From positions 1 through 47,113 of the forward strand of contig JAKISR010000011.1 in assembly GCA_021648465.1 (NCBI GenBank): 47,113 bases of DNA, in the 5' to 3' direction. The notes beneath the pieces are model-generated. The model made no database searches, had not been told where the DNA came from, and saw nothing but the letters and a program-made list of their open reading frames with translations. This document shows, piece after piece, positions 33,983 to 42,153 of the stretch. This DNA comes from Sulfurimonas sp. Lineage in GTDB: Bacteria; Campylobacterota; Campylobacteria; Campylobacterales; Sulfurimonadaceae. Position 1 is the first letter of the stretch. Each line of letters starts with the position of its first letter. Made by a program: the position numbers and the translations under genes.

Positions 33983-35266
33983 TTACTTAGTAACTATAGC
34001 AAAACTCATCTCTAAAATTTCTTTATGACTTCTAATATATTTATTTAAATCTTTTAACTTTAGATTTTTAATTAGTTCTAATTCTTTAACTGAATGACCG
34101 AGTTCTTGCCCTTTATAATATTCCATAAATGTACGATGAAGCCTTTGACTCATAGTTTCAACTCTAAGAGGTTCACTTCCTAGTAGAAACTTTTTAGTTT
34201 GTTCTAACTCTTCTTGAGTTACACCATCTTTTACAAACTTTGCCACTACTTCTTTAACAGTTTTTTTTGCTTCATCAAGCGATTCTAATTTTGTTTGAAG
34301 ATAACCACTCATATATGAGCTTGACTTACTTACATTGATTCTTACATAAGCAGAGTAAGCAAGACCTTTTTTAACTCTTATTTCTTCCATCAAGCGTGAT
34401 CCAAAACCACCTGAACCTAAAATAAAAATAGCTACTCTTGCTTTATAATAGTCTTTAGAATCTACACTTATATTATATGGTGAACCAAAATATATATAAG
34501 CTTGTTCTGTCTTTTTTTTAATAATTTTTTCTTTAGTTTCATTGATGGTTCTATAGTTTTTTACATCACTACTTTTACCAATTGGCATAGACTCTATAAC
34601 TTTAGCTATCAGTTTTTTAGCTTTTTCTATCTCAACATCACCACCTAAAACAACTATAAGTTTTGAGCTAACTAGATTCTTTTTAACAAACTCTTTTACA
34701 TCGTTTAACTCTATGCTTTTTATACTCTTTGCTGTTCCATTAGATGGTTTTGCCATAACACTACCTTCAAAAAGCAGTGCTTTTAATTCAGTTGAAGCGA
34801 TATAATCAAAATCATTCTCTTTTCTAGCTAATGACCCAAGTTTTGTTGTTTTTACTTTGCTTATCACTTTTTGAGTGAAATTTGGATCTTTAAGTAGTGT
34901 ATCAAAAGATTTAAGTCCATTTTCAAACTCCTCTTTTAAAGAACCAAGCTCCATAACAAAAGTTTCTTTTCCTGAGGATGCAGAGATATGAATAGCTTTA
35001 GCTTCAAGAGCTTCAGCAAAAGCGGATGAACCAAGTTTTGAAGTACCCTCACTCATAACTTTTGCACTAAATCTTGCTAAACCTGCTTTGTCTATATCAG
35101 TGATAGTTCCACTATTTTTAAAAACAAACTGCATTGTTACTATTGGTAATCGTTTATCTTCTTCAAAGATAAGTGGTATCTTCATCCCTTTAACTTCTAT
35201 ATGTTGTATTGTTGCTGCCATTATTACATTTCCTAAAATTAGTATCGCTAAAAATATTTTTATCAT
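33983..35266 (-). CDS. M16-family peptidase-like protein lacking the zinc-binding motif
   Basis: 427 residues with an N-terminal signal peptide (MIKIFLAILILGNVIMAA), so periplasmic. It has two M16 halves. In the N-terminal half the catalytic HxxEH position reads RFSAK (residues 65-69, in GLARFSAKVMSEGTS), so the zinc ligands are missing. The C-terminal half keeps the substrate-binding pattern SRLMEEIRVKKGLAYSAY. This is the pattern of the non-catalytic partner in two-subunit M16 enzymes such as the alpha subunit of mitochondrial processing peptidase. No active M16 partner is in the window. It lies 33 bases after mqnC in one operon. Confidence 0.85.
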   Translation of the reverse strand: MIKIFLAILILGNVIMAATIQHIEVKGMKIPLIFEEDKRLPIVTMQFVFKNSGTITDIDKAGLARFSAKVMSEGTSKLGSSAFAEALEAKAIHISASSGKETFVMELGSLKEEFENGLKSFDTLLKDPNFTQKVISKVKTTKLGSLARKENDFDYIASTELKALLFEGSVMAKPSNGTAKSIKSIELNDVKEFVKKNLVSSKLIVVLGGDVEIEKAKKLIAKVIESMPIGKSSDVKNYRTINETKEKIIKKKTEQAYIYFGSPYNISVDSKDYYKARVAIFILGSGGFGSRLMEEIRVKKGLAYSAYVRINVSKSSSYMSGYLQTKLESLDEAKKTVKEVVAKFVKDGVTQEELEQTKKFLLGSEPLRVETMSQRLHRTFMEYYKGQELGHSVKELELIKNLKLKDLNKYIRSHKEILEMSFAIVTK

Positions 35267-35299
35267 TTTATCCCTACCATTTATTTTATAAACTCTATA

Positions 35300-36349
35300 T
35301 TACTCAAATTTTTCTAAAATATTGTATGCTGTATCTCTTATTGCTGGTATTTCACCTAAATCATCTATGAGATGAATCAACTCCTCTTTTGCTAGTTTAA
35401 AACTTACTCCTGCACTACTTACTACATTTTCTTCCATCATAGTTGAGCCCAAATCATTTGCACCAAATTTTAATGCCATTTGACCAATATAAGGACCTTG
35501 TGTAACCCATGAACTTTGAATATTTTGCACATTATCAAGATATAATCTTGCTACAGCCAAAAGTCTTAAATAACGATTTGATGATGGTTTCTCCATATCT
35601 GGAATCTGGCGTAAAAGTTCGGTATTATCAGATTGAAAACTCCACATTATAAAAGCTCTAAAACCACCTGTTTCATCTTGAAGCTCTCTTATCATATCAA
35701 AATGATCAATTATATCCTCATCACTCTCAATAGTTCCATACATCATTGTTGCTGTTGAGAGAATGTTTAAGTTGTGTGCTTTTCTATGTATATCAATCCA
35801 GACATCACTATCAATCTTTTTAGGTGCAATTATATCACGAACTTTATCAGAGAGTATCTCAGCTCCAGCACCTGGAATTGAAGCAAGACCTTTTACTTTT
35901 AACCTCTCAAGCACTTCTTGAACTGTTATATGAGAAACTTTTGCTATATAGTCAATTTCAACAGATGAAAACCCGTGAATAGTGATGCTTGGATATTTAG
36001 TATGAATATGCTCAACCAAATTTTCATACCATTCTATCTTTAGTTTTGGATGAACTCCACCTTGAAAAAGAATTTGTGTTCCACCAACTTCTAATAATTC
36101 ATCTATTTTTGCATCAATCTCATCAAAAGTGAGGATATATGCATCCTCATCTTTTTCATGCCTATAAAAAGCACAAAACTTACAATCTACCCAACATATA
36201 TTTGTATAATTAATATTTCTATCAACTACAAAAGTTGTTATACCTTTTGGGTGTAGCTCACGTTTACGAGCTGTTGCCATGCGACCTAATTCTTTCAAAT
36301 CTGCATTTTTTATTAAATTTAGTGCTTCAGCTTTACTCAATCTATTCAT
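35300..36349 (-). CDS. mqnC: Cyclic dehypoxanthinyl futalosine synthase (radical SAM, menaquinone pathway)
   Basis: Radical SAM enzyme of the futalosine route to menaquinone. The 349 residues carry the cluster-binding CxxxCxxC at C52, C56 and C59 (NICWVDCKFCAFYRH), GGTQILFQGGVHPKL, ASIPGAGAEIL and the C-terminal SSWVTQGPYIGQMALKFGANDLGSTMMEENVVSSAG typical of MqnC. The paralogue MqnE differs in these segments, so MqnC is preferred. It starts 6 bases after the decaheme cytochrome and is likely co-transcribed, linking quinone synthesis with a quinone-linked cytochrome. Confidence 0.92.
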   Translation of the reverse strand: MNRLSKAEALNLIKNADLKELGRMATARKRELHPKGITTFVVDRNINYTNICWVDCKFCAFYRHEKDEDAYILTFDEIDAKIDELLEVGGTQILFQGGVHPKLKIEWYENLVEHIHTKYPSITIHGFSSVEIDYIAKVSHITVQEVLERLKVKGLASIPGAGAEILSDKVRDIIAPKKIDSDVWIDIHRKAHNLNILSTATMMYGTIESDEDIIDHFDMIRELQDETGGFRAFIMWSFQSDNTELLRQIPDMEKPSSNRYLRLLAVARLYLDNVQNIQSSWVTQGPYIGQMALKFGANDLGSTMMEENVVSSAGVSFKLAKEELIHLIDDLGEIPAIRDTAYNILEKFE

Positions 36350-36355
36350 ATATAA

Positions 36356-38509
36356 TTATTTCCATCCTTCATTTCTAGGATTATTTGGTTTTTTCTTAAA
36401 AAAGCTTATATAAATTCCATATAATATTGCTAAAGTTATAAAAACTCCAAGTACTATCTGAGCCCAAGCTCCAATATCTAAAAGAATATTTAATAAATCA
36501 GCATGTTCATTTGAATCTATCTTATATCCTGACATTTTAGATACATGACTCATAACAGATATAGCTAAATTTCCCTCAGGAATATCTTTGTGACAAGATA
36601 TGCAAGCACCTCTGCGATCTAGTTTAGCTACTTGCTCTTTATTTAATGGAGCTGTTAGATTAAAGCTATCTCCAACTCTCATCAATTTTGTACCATTTTT
36701 ATCGATAAATATAGAATAATTATCTTTTAATGATATATCAATACCTAATCCCAAGGCTTTAGAACTAACATGGCAACTCTCACAATCTCTAGCCTTTTTT
36801 CCAACTGTATGGGGCTGAATAGGTATTACGCTTGCTGTATTAAAAGTATAATTTTTCAGAACTGATTTTTCGTCTTTATAAATAACTTCTATAGAAGCTT
36901 TATCTCCTGGGATAGCTGGACTAATACGACCCTCTGCATTTTGGATAAGAATTGGTTCTTCCCAACGAAAATAGCTTTGTTTTTTTGTAATCTCTCCATC
37001 AATCATATACTTTTTAATATTTCCACTCTTATCATGTGAAGCAGCTAAATAATCTATATTTTTTTTACCTTTTGAATAATCAATAGTAACTTTATGCCCA
37101 TAAGATTGTGGTGCCCAAGTTGCATGACATGTATAACATTCCATTTTAGAGGTATGGGATTCTATAGTATCCATAGCTAAGAGAGCATTTTTTGATAATT
37201 TTTTACTCTCTTTTAGCAATTTTAATGGTTTTAATTCTATCTCTTTTGAATTTGCTAAATATATAATAATTTTATTCTCACTTTTAACAATTCTAGGAAA
37301 TGGATTTCCTCTTGCTGTTAAAATATAACCATCTTTTTTATCAGCTATATAACTTTGTTTTAAATATTTTGCTAAATCTTGCGAAACACCTCTTGCTTTT
37401 GTATTAGCTTTTGTTGCATTAAATTCATCAGAAAAGCCAATAGGCAATTCCCATGGATACTTTTTTGTTGTTCCATGACAATCTTGACATTCAATTTCAA
37501 CAGCTCCAGCATTTGCTCCATTTAAAAAACCATCACCATGTAAATCATTAGATGTATGGCAATCTTGACACAACATCCCCTTTTTAAAATGAATATCTTC
37601 CTGCGAATGAAGATAATTTTTTGAGCCTATTTTTGGTTGTATTAAGCCTTGATATGAAGTTCCTATACTCTTTAAACTATTATGACATGCTGTACAGGTC
37701 TCTACTGGTATTCCAGAATAGTTTATATCATCTACTTGTATTTTTATATTTCGAGAGCTTTGAATTTTATGAGTAAGAAGATGCTCTTTTTTATTGGAAA
37801 TTTTTTTATCATTACCTCTGTATAAACCATCTTTAGCATAAGGAATATGACAAGACGAACACCCTTTTTTCATATGTTTATTTTTATCTTGCCTAAGATA
37901 TGTATATACGGCTAATGATGGATTTTTTTGTATCTCTTTTATTGTTGGGGCATCTGACATTTCATGTACTTCTGAGACAAAAACTTGAGGTTCATTGGTT
38001 GAGAGTTCTTGCATATATTTTTTATATACATCACTTCCTACTCTTTTATATAAATCAACAGGGTTTTTACTATTGTAATTTGCTATAGTTTTATTATCAT
38101 CTTTTACACCAAAACTTTGCAAAATATTTTGGGTTGTGCCCTGTTCACTCATCATAAGTGAGTTCATTTGTGCATCAACTTGGTCGGAGTGACATATGCC
38201 ACATGTATTTTCATTTATCCATGGATTTGTAGGAGATTTGTAATACTCTTTTGGTCCCTTATTTGTTTTAAAATATTTTACAGTACCATTATGGGCAAAT
38301 GTTATATTTTTTGATTTTGGATTACCCCCATGACAAACAATACAATCATTACCTTTATGACCAGCCTTATCTGCAATTTTGAGAATCTCTTTCATCATTA
38401 AAGATTCTTTATCTCTAATATCTTCAATACCTTTATGACATACAATGCACTGATTTGCACCAAACACTAAGGCATTAAATAGTAAAACAAGAGATAAAAT
38501 TTTATACAT
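36356..38509 (-). CDS. Membrane-anchored decaheme c-type cytochrome
   Basis: 717 residues with a Sec signal (MYKILSLVLLFNALVFGA), ten CxxCH heme motifs (CIVCH twice, CGICH, CSSCH, CTACH, CQDCH twice, CYTCH, CESCH, CISCH) and a single C-terminal membrane helix (WAQIVLGVFITLAILYGIYISFF) with a basic cytoplasmic tail. Motifs 1-7 lie in the first half, then a haem-free stretch of about 110 residues, then motifs 8-10. It should be a periplasmic electron carrier or reductase fed from the quinone pool. I do not recognise a named family: it is not NrfA (no CxxCK) nor a standard octaheme reductase. Genes on both sides are core biosynthetic functions. Confidence 0.9.
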   Translation of the reverse strand: MYKILSLVLLFNALVFGANQCIVCHKGIEDIRDKESLMMKEILKIADKAGHKGNDCIVCHGGNPKSKNITFAHNGTVKYFKTNKGPKEYYKSPTNPWINENTCGICHSDQVDAQMNSLMMSEQGTTQNILQSFGVKDDNKTIANYNSKNPVDLYKRVGSDVYKKYMQELSTNEPQVFVSEVHEMSDAPTIKEIQKNPSLAVYTYLRQDKNKHMKKGCSSCHIPYAKDGLYRGNDKKISNKKEHLLTHKIQSSRNIKIQVDDINYSGIPVETCTACHNSLKSIGTSYQGLIQPKIGSKNYLHSQEDIHFKKGMLCQDCHTSNDLHGDGFLNGANAGAVEIECQDCHGTTKKYPWELPIGFSDEFNATKANTKARGVSQDLAKYLKQSYIADKKDGYILTARGNPFPRIVKSENKIIIYLANSKEIELKPLKLLKESKKLSKNALLAMDTIESHTSKMECYTCHATWAPQSYGHKVTIDYSKGKKNIDYLAASHDKSGNIKKYMIDGEITKKQSYFRWEEPILIQNAEGRISPAIPGDKASIEVIYKDEKSVLKNYTFNTASVIPIQPHTVGKKARDCESCHVSSKALGLGIDISLKDNYSIFIDKNGTKLMRVGDSFNLTAPLNKEQVAKLDRRGACISCHKDIPEGNLAISVMSHVSKMSGYKIDSNEHADLLNILLDIGAWAQIVLGVFITLAILYGIYISFFKKKPNNPRNEGWK

Positions 38510-38512
38510 AAA

Positions 38513-38938
38513 TTACTCTGGTTTACACCCACTAGGGGTACCGAAGTCTTTTGAAACAGCATCTAAAACACCATTTATAAATTTAGGTGATTGTTCTGTT
38601 CCAAACGCTTTTGTAATCTCAATTGCTTCATTTATCACTACAGCAGAATCAAGATCTCCAAAAAGAATTTCATAACTTGCAAGTCTAAGTGTGGCTCTCT
38701 CAATACTTCCAAGTCTCTCAAAATCCCAATCTTTTAGATGTTTTATAATTGACTCATCACAAGCTTCTAAATTTTTCATTACACCATCAAAAAGTCCCAA
38801 TGCAAAATCTCTTTGTTTATTACGAATTTTTTTTTCTTCAAGTATCTCATCTGAATGCTCAGCAATACTTCCATTACCTAAATCATAAGCGTATAGTAAA
38901 CTTACTACCGCCATTCTTGCATGATGTCTAGTTGCCAC
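38513..38938 (-). CDS. nusB: Transcription antitermination factor NusB
   Basis: Partner of NusE/S10 in rRNA antitermination. The 141-residue all-helical protein has ATRHHARMAVVSLLYAYD at the N-terminus and LRLASYEILFGDLDSAVVINEAIEITKAFGTEQSPKFINGVLDAVSKD at the C-terminus, both diagnostic. It directly abuts ribH (stop 38939, start 38938), the common ribH-nusB pairing. Four bases separate it from the cytochrome. Confidence 0.96.
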   Translation of the reverse strand: MATRHHARMAVVSLLYAYDLGNGSIAEHSDEILEEKKIRNKQRDFALGLFDGVMKNLEACDESIIKHLKDWDFERLGSIERATLRLASYEILFGDLDSAVVINEAIEITKAFGTEQSPKFINGVLDAVSKDFGTPSGCKPE

Positions 38939-39403
38939 TTATATTGCCTCGTAAAGGTTAAGCATTTCGATAACTGTAGTCATCGCTTCAAAACCTTTGT
39001 TTCCAGCTTTTGTTCCAGCTCTTTCTATTGCTTGCTCAATTGTATCCGTTGTTAAAAGTCCAAAAGAAACAGGTTTTTGATATTTAAGACTCATAGTAGC
39101 GATACCTTTGGTAGCTTCAGCAGATACATAATCAAAGTGAGGAGTCGCACCTCTAATAACTGCACCTAAAGCACAAACTGCGTCATATTTACCACTAGCT
39201 AAAAGTTGGTCAACTATCATTGGAAGCTCAAATGCTCCTGGGATTAAGACATGAGTTAAATCTTCATCATTTCCACCATGACGCTTAAATGCATCCTCTG
39301 CACCCTCAACCAATCTATCAACTATAAAATGATTCCATCTTGTGCTAACAATTACAACTTTTTTACCATTAATAACTTTTAATTTGCCTTCAACTAATTT
39401 CAT
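38939..39403 (-). CDS. ribH: 6,7-dimethyl-8-ribityllumazine synthase
   Basis: Penultimate enzyme of riboflavin synthesis. The 154 residues show SRWNHFIVDRLVEGAEDAFKRHG, VLIPGAFELPMIVDQL, CALGAVIRGATPHFDYVSAEATKGI and FGLLTTDTIEQAIERAGTKAGNKG, covering the whole fold including the active-site His region. It overlaps the end of kdsA by 4 bases. Confidence 0.97.
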   Translation of the reverse strand: MKLVEGKLKVINGKKVVIVSTRWNHFIVDRLVEGAEDAFKRHGGNDEDLTHVLIPGAFELPMIVDQLLASGKYDAVCALGAVIRGATPHFDYVSAEATKGIATMSLKYQKPVSFGLLTTDTIEQAIERAGTKAGNKGFEAMTTVIEMLNLYEAI

Positions 39404-40194
39404 ACAATCTCCCTAATTTTTTTAATTTTTTCTATTAAAGTTTCTAACTCATCAAGTTTTATCATATTTGGACCATCACTAAGTGCTATGATCGGGTCAA
39501 AATGTGTCTCCATAAAGAAACCATCTACACCAACTGCTGCAGCTCCTTTTGCTAAGTATGGAACCATAGAACTATCTCCACCAGTTTTTCCATTTTGTGC
39601 TGTTGGCATCTGAACAGAGTGAGTAGCATCAAATATAACTGGTGCAAATTCTCTCATAGTTACTAAATTTCTCATATCTACAACCATATTTCCATAACCA
39701 AAAGAGTTCCCTCTTTCACAAAGATACACCCCATGTTTTAATGAGTTTTCATATGTAGCTTCATGGCAACCTCTAGTTTGAAGAACTTTAAGTACGGGAT
39801 ATTTCATAGCATCTCCAGCTAAGAATTGCCCTTTTTTGATATTAATTTTTTTATCAGTCTGTGCACATGCAACTAAAAGATCAGTTTGACGACATAAAAA
39901 AGCTGGTATTTGTAACATATCGACAACCTCTGCAACCTGCGTTACCTGAGTAGACTCATGCACATCAGTTACAATTTTATATCCAAACTCATCTTTTACT
40001 TTTTGTAAAATTCTCAAACCCTCATCTATACCAAGTCCACGAAAACTCTCCAAAGATGTACGATTTGCCTTGTCAAAACTAGCTTTAAAATAAAAATCTA
40101 TTGAACTGTCTTGATGATATTTCTCTAAAGATAAAGCTATTTTAAAAATATTTTCTTCACTTTCAATAACACAAGGACCACTTAGTAATACCAT
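39400..40194 (-). CDS. kdsA: 3-deoxy-8-phosphooctulonate (KDO-8-P) synthase
   Basis: Condenses arabinose 5-phosphate with PEP to give KDO 8-phosphate for lipopolysaccharide inner core. The 264 residues include GPCVIESEENI, FKASFDKANRTS, DVHESTQV, IPAFLCRQTDLL, RGNSFGYGNMVVDMRNL and FDATHSVQMP. Cys8 in GPC stands where metal-dependent KdsA enzymes have their metal ligand (E. coli has Asn), so this is the metal-dependent class. AAGG precedes the ATG, and a TATAAT at 40228-40223 (minus) is the likely promoter of the downstream string of seven genes. Confidence 0.96.
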   Translation of the reverse strand: MVLLSGPCVIESEENIFKIALSLEKYHQDSSIDFYFKASFDKANRTSLESFRGLGIDEGLRILQKVKDEFGYKIVTDVHESTQVTQVAEVVDMLQIPAFLCRQTDLLVACAQTDKKINIKKGQFLAGDAMKYPVLKVLQTRGCHEATYENSLKHGVYLCERGNSFGYGNMVVDMRNLVTMREFAPVIFDATHSVQMPTAQNGKTGGDSSMVPYLAKGAAAVGVDGFFMETHFDPIIALSDGPNMIKLDELETLIEKIKKIREIV

Positions 40195-40222
40195 TTATAT
40201 ACCTTTTAAAAATAGAGTAGAG

Positions 40223-40228
40223 ATTATA
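40223..40228 (-). promoter_or_regulatory. -10 element (GATATAAT) for the kdsA-recG operon
   Basis: Minus-strand TATAAT about 29 bases upstream of the kdsA ATG. All genes down to recG follow on the same strand with gaps of 70 bases or less, so this may drive the whole string. Confidence 0.5.
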
Positions 40229-40278
40229 TCATAATGGGTTTAATTTAAAGTTTTGCTTTAACTTTAATGTAGTTATTT

Positions 40279-41166
40279 CTACTTCACTCTTGCCACCACA
40301 ATTCCAGCCAATACAATAAGTATAATTCCGCATATAGTTACTAAATTTGGAAGTGCATCACCAAGCATAACACCTACTGCTATTGAAAATAAAATATTGC
40401 TATAACTAACTGCTCCAATGATTCCAGCTTTTTCAAGTCCGTAAGCTTTTGTCATCAAAACTTGTGAAAGAGTTGCAAATAAACCCATACCAATTACATA
40501 AAACCAAACTACTCCACTTGGCATGATAAATTCACCGAGTATAAAGTCTAACTCATCTACTTTTACATAAGATGATAGTATAAAAAGAAAGATAGGTCCT
40601 ATGGTTCCTATGCCCATAAATGAGAGAACTATTGCTCTTGTATCATAATATTTTTTTAACTCTCTTATAGAAGTGTATGCAAGAGCTGCTCCTATTCCTG
40701 AAAAAAGCCCTAAAATATCATACTTTGAAAAACCTATGCCTGTTGGTTGAGTTATAAGAACTATACCTCCAAAACCTATCAAGATTGCTAACCAACCGCT
40801 CCACGACAGTTTCTCATTTAGTAATAAGAATGCAAAAATAGCAGTAAAAATGGGTGAAGTTTTTGACCAGGTCATAGCGTCACCAAGAGGGATATGAGCA
40901 ATGTTGTAAAAAAAAGCAAGAAGAGCTAAAAACCCCATAAATCCACGGAAAAACAGTAAAAAAGGTCTACCACCTTTATGTATCATAGGATTTTTTATTA
41001 TTGCTAAAGTGATAATAATTACACCAAAAATATTTCTAAAAAATACTACTTCAAGTGACGACATATGCTCGGATGCTAATTTTGCAAAAGCACCCATTAT
41101 CGCAAATGAAAAGGATGCGATTAACATATACTTAACACCACTGTTTAACTGTTTTATGTAATTCAT
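40279..41166 (-). CDS. DMT-superfamily (EamA) transporter
   Basis: 295-residue inner-membrane protein with ten predicted helices arranged as two EamA repeats (LIASFSFAIMGAFAKLAS... and ILGLFSGIGAALAYTSIRELKKYY...). Includes the repeat signature around PLGDAMTWSKTSPIFTAIFAFLLLNEKLSWSGWLAILIGFGGIVLI. Substrate unknown; metabolite export is common in the family. The open frame extends to 41208, but a minus-strand TATAATTGC ends seven bases before ATG 41166 and no Shine-Dalgarno is present, so I place the start at 41166, which may be translated from a leaderless mRNA. Confidence 0.85.
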   Translation of the reverse strand: MNYIKQLNSGVKYMLIASFSFAIMGAFAKLASEHMSSLEVVFFRNIFGVIIITLAIIKNPMIHKGGRPFLLFFRGFMGFLALLAFFYNIAHIPLGDAMTWSKTSPIFTAIFAFLLLNEKLSWSGWLAILIGFGGIVLITQPTGIGFSKYDILGLFSGIGAALAYTSIRELKKYYDTRAIVLSFMGIGTIGPIFLFILSSYVKVDELDFILGEFIMPSGVVWFYVIGMGLFATLSQVLMTKAYGLEKAGIIGAVSYSNILFSIAVGVMLGDALPNLVTICGIILIVLAGIVVARVK

Positions 41167-41173
41167 AAGTGCA

Positions 41174-41179
41174 ATTATA
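41174..41179 (-). promoter_or_regulatory. -10 element (TATAATTGC) at leaderless spacing for the EamA gene
   Basis: TATAAT at 41179-41174 on the minus strand with 7 bases to ATG 41166, so the expected transcription start is at or next to the start codon. Confidence 0.45.
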
Positions 41180-41253
41180 ACCATAGATTTAATTTTTATT
41201 TCACACAAAATTAAATTATGTTACAATCTGCACCTATATAGTTGGAATAACCA

Positions 41254-42111
41254 ATGAAATTGATACAAAAAAACTCTACCTTTTCTCTTAGAAAATAGGT
41301 ATATTCCCGCTCTTTTACTAGTAGCAATATTTACCTCTTTTGCATACATTAATGTAAAACAAATTATTGATTCCATAGCAAAAGATTCTAAAGCTATTAA
41401 TACTAGTGATCATCAAAGAATGCTTTCTCAAAATCTAATTTTATTAGGACTAAAATATTTAGATTATCCTAATGAAAAAAACAAATCTTTATTACAAAAA
41501 AATATAAAACTCATGAAAACAACTCATCATAATTTAATTATTAATCATAATAATGACAAACTAGATAAAATTTATATAGATAAAAAACTCTCTCTTAAAC
41601 TAAATAATTTCTTATTAAAGTTTAATCTTTTTCTTAAAAGTCCTACCGAAGAAAAAATTACAAAATTGTCATATGATGCTCAAGTCTTACTTCCCCTATT
41701 ATCTAAAGTTGTAAAAAAAGACTTAATAATATAAACCTAATAAAAGATTTAAATTGTACTTGTAATTTTAAAACTTATGTAAATGAACTAAAACAAGTTA
41801 TTTTAAATCTAATTAAAAATGCAGAAGATGCTCTTGTAAATAGTAATGTTAAAAATCCTTATATTAAAATATCTACTCTTACAAAAGATGGAGAATATAC
41901 TTTAGAAGTTAGTGATAATGCTGGTGGCATTGCAAAAGAACAATATAAATCAAATTTTTGATCCTTACTTTAGTACAAAAATAAAGAAGAATGGTACAGG
42001 TCTTGGACTTTACATGAGTAAAACTATTATTGAAGAGCATTGTGAAGGCTCCCTTAGTGTTTTTAATAGTAAAATGATGCTGTGTTTAAAATAACATTAC
42101 CAATAAGTTAA
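41254..42111 (+). pseudogene. Decayed sensor histidine kinase
   Basis: Remnant of a membrane sensor kinase, broken by several frameshifts and an internal deletion. ATG 41254 opens MKLIQKNSTFSLRK and hits a stop; a one-base shift near 41292-41300 restores NRYIPALLLVAIFTSFAYI (membrane helix) and a PilJ-like sensor segment (QRMLSQNLILLGLKYL) up to a stop at 41734. The His phosphoacceptor domain is missing. Then the ATPase domain reappears: N-box ELKQVILNLIKNAEDAL, G1 DNAGGIA, a frameshift at about 41945-41955, F-box IFDPYFSTK and G2 GTGLGLYMSKTIIEEH, with one more shift near 42075 before the natural end VFKITLPIS. No partner response regulator is visible. The two open pieces (41420-41734, 41912-42094) are not genes in their own right. 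Confidence 0.88.
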
Positions 42112-42120
42112 TAACTAATG

Positions 42121-42126
42121 TATAAT
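42121..42126 (+). promoter_or_regulatory. Extended -10 (TGTATAAT) for the barrel protein gene
   Basis: TATAAT preceded by TG, 28 bases upstream of ATG 42154; AAGGAG at 42143-42148 is the ribosome binding site. Confidence 0.5.
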
Positions 42127-42153
42127 AAAAACCTATATATTAAAAGGAGTTAT

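Noticed and set aside
41420..41734. Open frame of 104 codons as an independent gene
   Set aside because: It is the middle part of the broken histidine kinase; its reading frame continues upstream with a membrane helix to about 41292 without a start.
41912..42094. Small 60-codon open frame with GTGLGL motif
   Set aside because: It is the shifted ATPase end of the same kinase pseudogene.
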